The position numbers and the translations under genes were made by a program. Below, piece by piece: positions 32,937 through 44,059 of a stretch of DNA of 64,000 bases. The first letter of the stretch is position 1; every line of letters begins with the position of its first letter. Location of the stretch: contig CACRXP010000164.1 in the NCBI GenBank assembly GCA_902702965.1, positions 426,908 to 490,907 on the forward strand, read 5' to 3'. The notes beneath the pieces were generated by a model. It saw nothing but the letters and a program-made list of their open reading frames with translations. It was not told the origin of the DNA and ran no database searches. The DNA is from Spirometra erinaceieuropaei (lineage: Eukaryota; Platyhelminthes; Cestoda; Diphyllobothriidea; Diphyllobothriidae).

Positions 32937-35262
32937 GTACGCTGACAGTGTTACATATCTGTCAAGTTTTTGAAAAATGGAAATTGTTTTTGATGAAGTG
33001 AAACCGTAAATTACATTTTGAGCGTTAGCTAAATAATCCGAGAGGCTTAAGTCCTATTGGATCCCCAGTGTAGTTAGCGGTGAAACCGGTTATTAGATCA
33101 ACACGATATCTAAACTTTCTCAGCGTTTGCTGCAGAACCGAGACGGGGCGCCAATACCGCGATCCCCGCATGATTGTTTTCAAAGTCGTCTGAGGGGTTG
33201 AACATCATACCTTTGCGCAGGTCCCGTTTCCGTTGTATCACGCTCTTCGAAACTTTGTTCGGCTGCGTTGGATTTTTCATATTGATATTTTGTTCACCTG
33301 GTGATCCATTATTTCTTTTTCACACTAACCGGGACCTCTGCTCAGCCACCTTTTATTACTTGATCACCGTGCGGCACATCCGGTGCTTCTCGACAGCGGC
33401 TATTTGACCAATAATAAACAGAGCAGGCTACTACTCGAGCGTCTGACAAGACGCAGACGTAACCATGTACTATTCTAACAACGCTGATACGAACGTAAAC
33501 GAGGAAGGAGCTCTTTCTCGTACTCTCCAGCAATCCACGGACAACGCATCCTTAAAACTGACCATCAACAACCTTCGCCCGCATTCGAATCGCCATGAGT
33601 CTTCGACATCCACAGATTCTACCATTTGTCGCTAATCTCACAGACCCAGCATATCTTGTTCCTCCGTGAGATCATAGTTGACTGAATAAATTCTCCGAAA
33701 CCCGAATCCGGTTACGCTATTTCGAAACATAGGAAATCGTTAAGGATGCACCCCACCTACTCACCACATCTCAATTAGCTTCCTTCGTCGAAATTATCCT
33801 GTTGGTCTACGCAGGCTGGCGTTTGAATAATGTCTCAGCTAAATCACCAGTTTAGTACGTGCCTTTTGTCAACGTTTGCACTGTTTTGTCCCCTCCACTT
33901 TCCCGTCTTTATTTTTAGGCTGGCATGTTGACTGGAAACCTGCCCGCTATCCCACAACTCCCGCAGAGCGTGCTGCTGCGGCTAAAAAGTATGGACTTCT
34001 TCCACAAGACTACGAGACGTACGAGAATGATGGGAATGCGCCAGGCGACTATCCTAAGTTGGAACCTTTCAATGAATTGCACCGCGACCCTTACGAGCAT
34101 TATGATTACGGCTATGTGAAACGTAATTACAATGAACCGATTCCATGGGACTGGGATTATTATTGGTCCATGGGCTATGATCCTGCGCAACAAGAACTGC
34201 GTTACGGCGAACCACGGTAAGTTTCGAGCCATCTCTCATGAAAGTCATCGCCGAACGCGCCGCCCATGTTGTCGATTGCTTTGCAGAATTGTAAAGTGCC
34301 CTTCAAAAATCATCACTGATATGAAGATTTTCACCGGCTTAACCGTTATAGAGTGCAAAACGGGATTTAAAATAAGTGTATGAAGCGAAAATGGTCCACA
34401 GTTTGCAGCCCGCTGCCCTCCATAGGGATTCGACTCGTAACTAACTTCCACACTTTTGTGAAGGCAGATGCCCGAGTATTTCAGCTTCTGATTTACCTAC
34501 CTATTCGTTTAATGCTTTGGAGGACTGAAAAGATCAGCTAGTACATTTTCTCGCCTCACAACACCAAGTATTTTGAGTAATTCTGTGTTGCTTCTATCAC
34601 CATTGTCAAATAGTAGATTGAACTTGGTCTTATTCAGTAGGGGTAGGGTAACTTGCCTCTATTCAGTTGTTTTTAAAAATGAATTTTATTTGTTTTTCGT
34701 TAGTTGGCGAACTCTACTTCGTTTCTTGTCACCCATTCTCATCCTTGGACCAATCTTCTACATCGGGGAGCAATACAAATTTTTCCTACCAATGGTAATA
34801 TTTCTGCCTTGTCAAAACTATAGATGATATTTCATTTTCTGTTTGCGAGTGTTCGAGTTAGTCGTCTCAGCATGTGCAAAAAGCAGACTTACGTTTTTCG
34901 CTCGTTTTGCTGCACCTATCGAAAGTGTTTACCTGCTGCAATGTCGCATTAGCCTGGTTGAAAATAGTAATTAATGCGCTTGAACACAGCTCCCTCGGGA
35001 GCATTTTGACTTACTTCGTTGCACAACCTAGAACCTCTGCAAAACTGTGTGCGATTCACGAACCTAATTATTCATTTCTAGATTACTCCATTATTTCTCA
35101 GGCCGATATTGTTTTTTTCGGCTCATAGCACTCTAAGCAGGGGTCGTCATTACGGTGATGCCGCCAGTTTTTATCCACTTTTTCCGTTTTCAATCCCCCT
35201 AGATGCCAAAGCAATATCCGGACAATGGCAGGCCAAACTACACTTTTGAGCCAGCAGAGTGA
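32864..35262 (+). CDS. NDUFB8: NADH dehydrogenase 1 beta subcomplex subunit 8 (complex I, ASHI)
   Basis: An accessory subunit of the membrane arm of mitochondrial complex I, structural rather than catalytic. Exons: 32,864-32,936, 33,919-34,216, 34,704-34,794 and 35,203-35,262, all with GT-AG introns (GTACGC, GTAAGT, GTAATA donors) and compatible phases. The 173-residue product is close to the 186 of the human protein. Residues 1-24 (MSLCSPASRFLSRTVPLFSQ and on) are Arg/Ser-rich without acids, as in a mitochondrial presequence. Residues 26-123 carry the family hallmark RYPTTPAERAAAAKKYGLLP, YPKLEP and HRDPYEHYDY. Residues 125-154 hold the single membrane helix (LLRFLSPILILGPIFYIG), and the last exon has PKQYPDNGRPNYTFEP, like human PKQYPYNN. 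The exon 1 choice is less certain than the rest. Polyadenylation signal at 35,350. Confidence 0.88.
33919..34216 (+). CDS. NDUFB8: NDUFB8 exon 2 (matrix-side domain)
   Basis: Acceptor TTTATTTTTAG precedes it and donor GTAAGT follows. It encodes the conserved soluble region beginning WHVDWKPARYP and ending RYGEP, the strongest family match in the window. Confidence 0.93.
34704..34794 (+). CDS. NDUFB8: NDUFB8 exon 3 (membrane helix)
   Basis: Acceptor TTTTCGTTAG and donor GTAATA. It encodes WRTLLRFLSPILILGPIFYI and on to the Met before the last exon. The equivalent human segment is also a single hydrophobic helix after a Ser-Trp. Confidence 0.88.
35203..35262 (+). CDS. NDUFB8: NDUFB8 exon 4 (C-terminus)
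   Basis: Acceptor AATCCCCCTAG, phase 0, nineteen codons then TGA. PKQYPDNGRPNYTFEPAE aligns with the conserved PKQYPYNN of other NDUFB8 proteins but is shorter. Confidence 0.88.
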   Translation: MPKQYPDNGRPNYTFEPAE

Positions 35263-35349
35263 TCTCAGAGTACCCGGTCACACAGACATTTTAGACATGC
35301 CTAAACCGCCCTTCGTCTGTTTGCCCCTGTTTTCTTCTAGTTCAGTGCA

Positions 35350-35355
35350 AATAAA
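35350..35355 (+). terminator. NDUFB8: AATAAA polyadenylation signal of NDUFB8
   Basis: A canonical hexamer 88 bases after the stop codon, in an AT-rich region. Confidence 0.6.
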
Positions 35356-35359
35356 TTGT

Positions 35360-38130
35360 AAAGCTTGCGCCTTAGCGATGTTAGACTTTGATTCTTTTAA
35401 TATAGTGCACTTGTGACTTCCTTGTGTACGGATGTATACTCCAGGGTGAGTCTGGGACACAACTGTATATTCTGCACGCTCCTCGCTTGTCACCTTATAA
35501 TTTATTGCTAGAAATTTCTGAATATTCGCTTCGTTCAGATGCCGTCATTTGAGATAGCCAGAAAATATAAATTAGCTTTAACTCATCACAACAGTGGTCA
35601 GTGGGGAGGGTTTCATAGCTTTTTTCATGTTTTGGGTTAAGAGTGAACTTGCCTTTCTGACCGGAATCCTGCAGTCTCAGCATTGGCTTTGTTCCTTCCC
35701 CCAACAAACTTAAATATGTAAAAAAACGTTTCTGGGCCGCGAGCCTTGAGTTCGAGACGTCTTGTTGACGGGCCGTGGGCCTGCCAGTGTCAAGACCGGT
35801 TTACTGATTACACGCTTATTGCAGAAGCCCGTTTTGGAGAATCCAAATGACGCCCTATTAAAGTTGCTTGCCCTACATGTGTGGCCTCCTTGTGTTGATA
35901 CCAACCTCACCAGAGGACTTAACCCATAACGTAGGCCGGCACTTAGCCACAGGTATGCGATCAGAGGCTTGTGGGACGACTGGTTTGAAGACGCTTGCGA
36001 TAAACAGCCACCAATGACGCACGAGATGCCGTAAACTGGGGACAAGATAAGCAAATAGATTAGCGATCTCAGCACAGTTTCAAGAGTTTCTCTGAGCCGA
36101 CTAATACTCTGAAGGCAAGTTGGTATCTGACGACAAAGTGCTCGGAGGAAATAGTGAGTACGATTAGGGGGGCTGAGAAGCTAAGAAAAGTTGGACACCA
36201 GAATGGCGTTGGAAGGCTCAGGGCTCTGCGCTGGAGACAGACAAACGTCCAACACATTCGGATTAAGGGCTACTAATGAGGACTGACCAGCCCAGAAAAC
36301 GCTCCTTGTCGAAGCCTTCAGCGGCCGCATAGCTAAATTGGCGACACAAGCGCTGTCATTTAAGACATGGACCCCAGTGAGGCCAAAGGACCTTGTAAAA
36401 CTTCCTCTCCCCCGCCCCGCGTACGGTGATAGAGCACTAGTTTGCAGGCTATTCTGTCGCTACCCTATAAGACTGCCCTTCACTCGATACAAAACATCCG
36501 ACGAACTAACCAGTCTGATCCCCGATATTGCTATGGAGGGGGTCTCGCTAATAATTGCTCCAGTTCCATAATCGTGGCGAGTCGTCACGCGTGCCGAAGC
36601 CTAGGGCTGAGGACAAACAGTTATGGTTGCTGTTACCCACTCATGGTGGTTTTCAAAATAGACCTTTGAAAGGAAAGTTGCTTGCACTTCTGCACTCTAA
36701 AGTTTAATAGCAGCGTAAAGGGGACGTTTTATTGAGGAAATCACTCGAAAAAGGTTAATCTACTCGCCTCATCAGATATGTGTTTTCATGGTGCTCTACT
36801 GCTCTACTCGTTTTTACTTCTTAGCTGATATTCAGCCGTCGTACCGATGTAGTAGGACTGAAGCTGAAGTGTTGGACAAGCCTTATCCATAAACTCTCGA
36901 TTAACGGGGGTACTGCGTCCAAACCGCGAAGCTAGCACATTTTCTAGGCATGGTCAGCCCCGACGTGGATGTCTGTTCTGTCAATCGATGAACGGTAAAA
37001 GAATTGTCCAAGACGGTGCCGAAAGAGAGGAGAAAACTTGGAGCCGACACCACTCTTCGATAAATAGCTAAACGAAAAATAACATTCTAAGATGACTCAG
37101 TAGAATATGCCAAGACCTTATTGGGCAAGACTTGTGACATCATTAATTTCCTTGGCCTTAGTAACTGTAACCGATGGAAAATGAACTGCAGAACTAAGAC
37201 AACAGAGAAGAGTTGGCGATTTAATTGCCGTAAATTAGAACCTAACAGAAGCTGGTGGCAAGACCAGATTTCCCCTTTCGGTATTATGGATTCGAGTAGG
37301 CATGCCGCAGAGATAGTGTGGCGATGAACGTCCAAACCCCGGCAGTGTTGGGGTGTGTGCAATACTACTGGACTTAAGAGACTGGGTTTGCTTGGTGGTA
37401 TCAAGCTGGATTCGTGGAAGCATGCCAGAAAATGCGTCTTCAGTATGGTGGATACATACGTAGAAAGGCAAGTATCATAAAAGACAACACCTGCAAGAAA
37501 TGCACAATTTACACCCGACTCGGCGGACATGCTCTAGTGAAATTCCCACACACGTGTAGCATCCCGGACTGAACCTGCAAGATGTGCGTCTTGGACTGAA
37601 AGATGAGCTGGTCGTCCAGGATTGGCCCGTTTTGTGAATAGTTACGACAATACGACGACAGAGGAAGGTCACAAAATCTATTGCTTCACTAGCACCGTAC
37701 AGTTTTCAGACAACGACACACCATCAGATGACGAATCAATAACCAGGGACCGCCTACCCGTGCAATGTAATTGACTCCACGACGGGTAAAAAGTAATGGG
37801 CATTTGATATGACGGTCAAGTAGCCAGAATCTCCCCATTACCAACTACAGCTTTGCACAGGCTACTCCATCTCCGATCTTCCTTCACCGTCCCTCCGAAG
37901 CTTCCTGTTCTATGACGTGATTGCAGTGAACCGCTATAGAATAGTTTCTGCTGCCACCGCTGCCTCGCGGCTAGGTATTTGAGGCAACTTATAACACAAT
38001 CCTAAAGTTCATTGTACCCCTCATTTACTCGGTGTCCACAAGAAACGTGTCTGATTGGGGAAATCGATCATAATTCGTCTTAAAACGCAGGCGGGGTGTA
38101 GGGGGTAATACAAGTCATACAAAGGGCGGG
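35360..38130. other. Unassigned intergenic sequence
   Basis: The longest open frames (121 codons at 36,075-35,710 and 147 at 37,530-37,087, both minus) have no features I recognise and look like chance. It may hold the decayed 5' part of the Penelope-like element at 38.1 kb. A weak hammerhead-like trace occurs at 36,722-36,775. Confidence 0.4.
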
Positions 38131-39085
38131 GCGAGATGCATGCAGTTAGTCCACTTAGCTGCTCTGCTAAGTGCCATAAATCAGGTACATCTGTCGATCA
38201 CGTTCGCGTTGGAGATGAAAATGGCTGGTTCGTTCCCATTCTTAGATGTTCTTCTAAACACGAGACCTAACGGAAACGTTCGAAGGAGCGTCTATCGGAA
38301 TAAAACTTGGTCTGGGCAATACACGAAATTCTGAAGTTTTGTACCTCCCCAACAAAAATGAAATCTAATCCGGTGTTTGGCGTAAAGTGCTAGAAAATTT
38401 GTTGGGCAGACAGCATCGAGGAAGAGCTTAGAAAGATCCAGAACTTGCTTTGAAAAACGGGTGGCCGGACAGGTTTATTGAAAGGAATATTGCCAAGCGA
38501 CCCGAAAAACCCATAACACTGACAGCCGAGAAAACGCTGTTCCTCAAAGTTCCTTTTCAAGGACACACTGCGGGTAAACTCTCAAGAAGACGCCTTGGTC
38601 AAGCTGTTTTAGGAACCTTCTCGGCATCAAGGGTTCGAATATTATTTTCTACTAACCCTATTTTACACAGAGAAGATAAGGACGGATTGCTATCTCAGAC
38701 CACCTCAGTGTGCATATACTCCTTCAATTGTCCCTTTGGAGCAGGTTATGTTGCTCACACGAGTCGCGCCTAGCCAAAAGGATACAAGAACACCCCCGGG
38801 CATGGCTGGGGATAGGCAAACAAGGAGCATAAACAGCGCTATTCTCTCACGTGTTATTGATTTCGGGACCGTAGCAAAGCTCTTCGCGTGATTTATAAGG
38901 TCCTATGAAGCTACCCTGTTACTGAACCAGCGTCAATTAACGACAGCAGAAGCACCAGCTTTCGGGTCATGAAAGCCGGTCTTGTGCTCTTAGAAGAACC
39001 TCGTTCACGCTCCGCGCTTACCGCGGCCAATAGTTGACTAAATACGTACATCTCCCCGCGCTCTTACGCTCTCAGTCCACCCCTG
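38130..39085 (+). pseudogene. Penelope-like element, RT end and GIY-YIG endonuclease
   Basis: The plus strand reads INQVHLSITFALEMKMAGSF and PFLDVLLNTRPNGNVRRSVY, the usual end of the Penelope RT domain (LPFLDV...RRSVYRKPTWTGQY). The next frame, from 38,450, gives GWPDRFIERNIAKRPEKP, KTLFLKVPFQ and LSRRRLGQAV, then CIYSFNCPFGAGYVAHTSR, a damaged GIY-YIG module (family form CxxCGAxYIGRTxR). AWLGIGKQGA follows in a shifted frame. Stops and frameshifts are present and the YIGRT core is altered, so it is dead. Most of the RT is not recognisable. Confidence 0.75.
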
Positions 39086-39103
39086 CAATTGACTCTCATT
39101 ACG

Positions 39104-39122
39104 CCCCCCCCCCCCCCCCCCC
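39104..39122 (+). repeat. Homopolymer of 19 C
   Basis: Nineteen consecutive C just after the Penelope remnant. Length is likely to vary between individuals or sequencing reads. Confidence 0.95.
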
Positions 39123-40130
39123 GTATTTCCACATCCTGCCTGTGTCTTAAAACGAACTTCAGTCGATTTCTGTAATTACTGACACTTTTTACTTGTAACT
39201 CGTTCCTCCGTAAATGTACCGGCCTGACGAGAATTTATCGATAGCAAACGGGTGCTCCCCAACTAGTCGTCTGAATACTGTCATGGGAATTTTCGCAACT
39301 TCACGAGAAACCTCGACAAGGATGTTAGATTAGAGTACTACGATTCCCGCTACGGTATCAGCTGAAGCCGGCGTGCTCCGCAGCCATCCTCTCCTGGTGC
39401 GGGCAAATAGTATGCAAACTATACTACTCAATAAACAGCGAACCCACGGTATCGAGTATTTAAATATGTGGATCTTCCTGAACCCTGTCCGAAGAAATTT
39501 GGCCTTTGAATGTGCAGCTTGCTGTCGCTTTGCGCATGACTCTCAGTACTATAAATGTGGAGAAGGCTGAACTTCGCTGACCTGAACCAGCTAGTTTCCA
39601 TTTGCGCACGCTTCTAGCATCTGCTTACATTGCGATCGAAGGATGTTCTAAAAGTCAGCCAGACTGATTAAATTCTAAACAAATCAAGGTTTCGTGGCTG
39701 AATTTATGCTAGCAGCCCTATGAGAAGTGTCCAAAGTGGCAACGCCAACAGGTCGGACCATGGTCTCGCCTCAGAGTTCCCGACTCATCCGCACCAAAAG
39801 TCCTCCTGCACGACGTCCTAATGTCGCAAAATTACCAAAGCGCAGCACAGGCGAGGTTCTGAGCTCAGAAATCCTGACTCACTCGGTAACCGGGGTGGGA
39901 AAAGGTATCTGAAGAGGATCAAGTTCGCCCAGCGATGCCACGATGGACACATCAGTAGAACTACCGTATGACAATCCAATTAGGTAGCATAAGCTAAGTT
40001 CTGCAAGGGGGATCCCTTTCGCCGAGTCCGAAATGTTACAACAGTTTTTTTTTTCATAAATGACCGCAACATTTATTCGACGGAAGCGGCGATTTCCACG
40101 TCACAGACCTCAGACGTCGATGACGTACGG
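39123..40130. other. Unassigned sequence with FB3-like end
   Basis: Bases 39,215-39,300 (GGCCTGACGAGAATTTATCG and following) resemble the outer right end of FB3. The rest shows no coding or RNA feature. Confidence 0.35.
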
Positions 40131-40138
40131 CAAACAGT

Positions 40139-42440
40139 AAATTCAACTCTCTGAAAATGCATTTTGTTTTGCACGGGTGTTGTCAGGGGCGAATCTTGTG
40201 CGACCTTCAGATTTTGAAACTGTGATAGAACAAAAATAAAGTCCGACGGCACGGCGGGACGAAAGCGCCCTACTTAGCCTTCAACATCCGGCCCGATCAA
40301 CCTCGGCGGAACGTCTTCTCTGCTTCGATGTCCAAACTATTACCCCCTCTGCCACAAAATACTACCCTTCATTACTTTGAGGAGGAATAAATTGTCGATG
40401 CAACACTGAGGCTAGGCGACTGCAGGGCGCCCCGAAGGGTCGGCATCTACGTCGAAGTCTCCAAGTCTTGTGAGGACTCTCTGACTACAGAGGTCGAGCA
40501 AGCACGAGAAGACGGGTCCCTTCTGGTGGGTTTAAATTCGACCATCCTTCTGCCTTTTGTCAAAAGGGGGATAAGACAAAGTGCGAGAACCACTGTAGTG
40601 TAAGCCCCACTGACTTTGCTGCAGACGTATTTGTCATTGTCATTCTCGGGCGGTTTCCTTGTGCGCCTGACTCGAGGAAGACCCAACCAAGCCGGATTAT
40701 CGCCTGCACATGCATGTACCGACCACATATGTGCACCGCAGCGTGCTTCTAATGACATCATCATCGCTAGTAAGCGGCAACGGCCCATCGTTTTCTTCCG
40801 CCACAACATTCGATTTCATTTATCGCAAGTTCCTGCGACAGACAAGGAGAGTAGATGGTGTTCTGCCAAAAATAATCGCCACGATCAAGGTTTCATACCG
40901 CCCTACGAGTGTAGTGCCTGACAGTATCGCATTGTATCGTCTATCATGCCAAACGCCATCACTTATCGGATGATTTGGAGGGTCCCAGAGGTTTTGACGG
41001 CGTCAGGTCCTCCAGGCTCTGGTTGGCTGACCTGAACCGCAATAATAATATAGGCCTGCTAGCATCAATCCATGATGACTTACAAAGTGTAGCATAGTCA
41101 GCGGGCAATGTCCCTAACTCGGCTGATTTATCCACAAACGCTGGGAAGGCCGGTGTTTTTGAGCAAAATTTCTAAACGAGAAGCAACCCACGAGCTTAAT
41201 GGCTGTCGCCCGGAAGAAATTTTGAGAACCTCGGGGTGAAGTTGCTGCCAGATGGACGGCGTGTGAGGGATATCATCCTGAGAGTGACGCCGTTTGCAGG
41301 GTTCTGAAAGCCTTAGGAAGTCTATGAGCCCTACGTGATGTCCCCATCGCGAAGAAGACCCATGTATGCCGGACATCCGTCCGGCCAATCCTCCTGTGGG
41401 CCTGCAAACGTTGAGTTGCGCGCCTGGAAGGCGGCTGGCGACTTGAGATGCATGACCACTGTTGTCTGATGATCATGCTTCGGGCGAAGTTCGCCAAATT
41501 CATCTTGACGGAGTGTCCAGGTCCGTTTTGACAGCATCGCGACTTTCCAGATCTTCCAGGATTAAATGAAAAGACGATAGAGTCGGTCCAAAGCCTGAAT
41601 AAACACTGCCAGTCACCATAAGGCAGTACTTGGCCTTCGTTACTCGGCTCCCGCCGCTTCAGAGGGGTTGCTCGAACTGCAGATCCACTGCCGCGGATCC
41701 TCACGCGACAATGCCGAGACCGGTTGGACCAGGCATGCTTACAGGTGCATCAAGTAAATTCTTATAACGGTAAAATCAACTCCCTGAAAATTTTTTGTCT
41801 TTCACGGCTGTTGCCAAGATATGCAGCACCTTTGACGTGATATTGTCAAAAATACTGTCCGGGTGGTCAATTGCTGTACAAGTCTTCAAGGATCTAATAA
41901 GGTCAGACTCTCGACTGAGAACAGCCCGATCCTTAAGTTTTTCTCCGCTGAATCTTCACTCCCCTTTGACCACTACTATACGCAATAAATTGCGCGGCGA
42001 AATCCAGAGCTCGCAGTGATCGTCGTGCTACAGCATGCTCCACAGAAGATCAATCTCGTCCGCACCAACCCAGGGCGATTATGGCTCGACAAATGAGCGC
42101 GTCTAGGGCTCCCTCGTGTCGCTCGTCAGAACGGACAGTCCGTAGACAACTGGAACACCTAATCAGACTGGTAGCGCTTAGCAAGCCGGTTGATAAATCC
42201 CGAGCGGGAAAGTGATCTCGGATACACTCCACGCTATGCACTGTGCACAATCAATATCACCGCGACGAGTTTTCCGGACAGGCATGCGCCGCATGCAGGG
42301 GCAAAACCCTGTGTGAACTACGGGTTTTGCAACTTTGATCAAAAATAAAGTCTGACGGCACAGCGGGACGCAAGCGCCCCACTTCGCCCGCAACATCGGG
42401 CCCGACCAACCTCGGCGGTACCTCAAAGCAGAGCGAAACG
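40139..42440 (+). repeat. Diverged direct repeats
   Basis: Bases 40,139-40,205 resemble 41,769-41,835 (AATCAACTC-CTGAAAAT, then TTCACGG-TGTTG). Bases 40,228-40,310 resemble 42,340-42,420 (CAAAAATAAAGTC-GACGGCAC, then CGGGACG-AAGCGCCC). The pieces suggest two or three diverged copies of one larger repeat. Short frames such as 41,704-41,273 (minus, 143 codons) are unrecognised. Confidence 0.55.
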
Positions 42441-42639
42441 TCCGTATTCCGTCCTGAAATACCGATGAGTGTTGCCGGCCCCCGAGACAGCTAAGCCAAG
42501 ACATGATCACGACTGGAGCACTTACTAGGACCTTGGATGTGAGAGGCGTGAGCTCGAGACGAAAAAGAGTCCCTTCAGTAGACAAACCACTTCGACGAAA
42601 ACTTGGAAAGGGAAATATAAAAGTCACAGCGGGTGTCAA

Positions 42640-43770
42640 TCTTTTGTCCTAATTGGGAATACCAAATTGTACTAAACAGCGCATCTATCTAGCACCACAT
42701 GGACGAAAACTGGAACGAGTGAAATGCGCGTTGGTCAAAATCGATTTAACAGGTCAAGGTTACAACCGTGGGCTAACGCGCTGTGTTGGAATAGTAAATG
42801 CAGATAGATTGTGAACCCCAAAGACAATACCGAATTTTAGAAGTCTCTGACTCAAGGTTACCAAATGCCCGAGTTTAGAAACTCCCTTCGATTCCAAGCG
42901 ACCAGTTCTTCCTACCTGTCTTCAACTGGGACATATTCCTTGAGCTACTAGCCGACGGTCGGGTTGTGGAAAGCCTCTGTCGGTCGTTTTCACTTATCCG
43001 GAAAAAAAAACAATAAACCAAAGAGGATGAAGAGCAGTAGCCAAATCGGTGTTGCAAATAACTACTGGCTGCCGAGATTATAGAATAACAAACAAGCGCT
43101 AAAACACGGCGAAAATCAAATAATTAAGGAGGATTCGGCAAACAATGAGTCAGCTTCGCAACTTGTTTTGAACACCACAGCCAAGTCCGTGATCCATAGC
43201 CTGAATTCATCCCTATCCCCAACTATGAAATTTGCCGCGACAGAATTCCGCCAAACAGTAGCTAACAGGAAATCCCCCTCTCTTGGACATTTTCCGAAAG
43301 ACTGCGTGCCCATTGCGAATAAATATGCGGACCGCAAAATGACTGTGGAAAGGAGAAGAAACGGACGAAAGCTCGCTTACTGTACAATACATTGAGTCGG
43401 GCAGTGAAAGTAGGCGGGGGGGGGGGGTGGTAAAAAGTGAGCAGGGCAATAAGACATCATCTCTTCTGAGAGCTTTTTAACCGCATCTCTCGTACAAGAG
43501 CATACTCCCGTTCGCTCGCTCGCGACTCAAATGCCTTTCGTGCGACATACCTGAAAAGAGGAGGAAAAGGCATAAACATGGCTTCAGACAGCCCCATTCG
43601 GACGGCCCGACTTTAAACAGCTATAGCTGTTGCGCACGTAAACGGCAATGGCAGATCAACGAAGGAGTACTTTAACAACACGAAATGTGATACAGTAAGT
43701 TGACTGCTCTGGCAGGATTTTCTAAGTAATTCACCTAGAATCCACCAGATGGCACCCAGGTTTACGTAAT
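42640..43770. other. Unassigned sequence
   Basis: No recognisable coding frame. A run of 12 G lies at 43,416-43,427. Confidence 0.4.
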
Positions 43771-43893
43771 TCGTAGATGTTTTGGCAGATTTTAAATAAT
43801 TTATATTGACCCAACTGTGAAAAGCTCCGCGCCTTGGTGGGGTTCGAACCCACGAAGGGGAAGGCTTTAGCACAGCCAACGCTTGACCCAAAT
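43771..43893 (-). mobile_element. tRNA-like SINE, left member of head-to-head pair
   Basis: Read on the minus strand: a box A-like TGGGTCAAGCGTTGGCTG, a CCTTCCCCTT variable region and a box B-like GGGTTCGAACCCC with a complementary acceptor side. A tail follows (TTTTCACAGTTGGGTCAAT, CAAAACATCTACGAA). It is close to the copy at 43,930-44,058. Confidence 0.7.
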
Positions 43894-43929
43894 GTGATTA
43901 AACTCACGTTGTCCGGTGGGGCCTCGTAG

Positions 43930-44058
43930 GTCAAGTGGTTAGAGCGCTGGCTGTACTAAAGCCTTCCCCTTACTGAGAGGGTTCGAACCCCACCGAGGCG
44001 CCGAGTTTTTCACAGTTGGGTCAATAAGAATTATTCAAAATTCGCCAAAACATCTATG
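43930..44058 (+). mobile_element. tRNA-like SINE, right member of head-to-head pair
   Basis: Starts GGTCAAGTGGTTAGAGCG (good box A), then a CTGGCTGTACTAAAGCC anticodon-arm-like segment, a long variable arm and GGGTTCGAACCCC (good box B). The conserved tail GTTTTTCACAGTTGGGTCAA follows. The long variable arm suggests a Ser- or Leu-type tRNA ancestor; the attached tail argues for a SINE rather than a tRNA gene. Confidence 0.75.
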
Positions 44059-44059
44059 A

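Noticed and set aside
33590..33664. ATG-led frame (MSLRHPQILPFVANL...) with a GTGAG donor as NDUFB8 exon 1
   Set aside because: The donor would leave two bases of a codon, which is the wrong phase for exon 2.
33830..33854. Alternative NDUFB8 first exon (MSQLNHQF) next to exon 2, with a 64-base intron
   Set aside because: Splice phase fits, but the peptide has no presequence character and is very short. The exon at 32,864 fits in phase and looks like a mitochondrial presequence.
36722..36775. Hammerhead ribozyme trace (GACGTTTT ... CTCATCAG)
   Set aside because: The spacing between the core motifs is twice that of the good copy, GAAAC is mutated and no stem II forms. At best a decayed relic.
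37087..37530. 147-codon minus-strand frame as a membrane protein
   Set aside because: No recognisable motif, no splice or start context, and it overlaps plus-strand frames of equal quality.
40447..42639. Minus-strand frames of 120-153 codons as genes
   Set aside because: They lie over diverged direct repeats and share no conserved peptide between copies.
43930..44010. Functional tRNA gene
   Set aside because: Box A and B are good, but the anticodon stem is imperfect and the copy carries the same tail as its inverted neighbour, as a SINE does.
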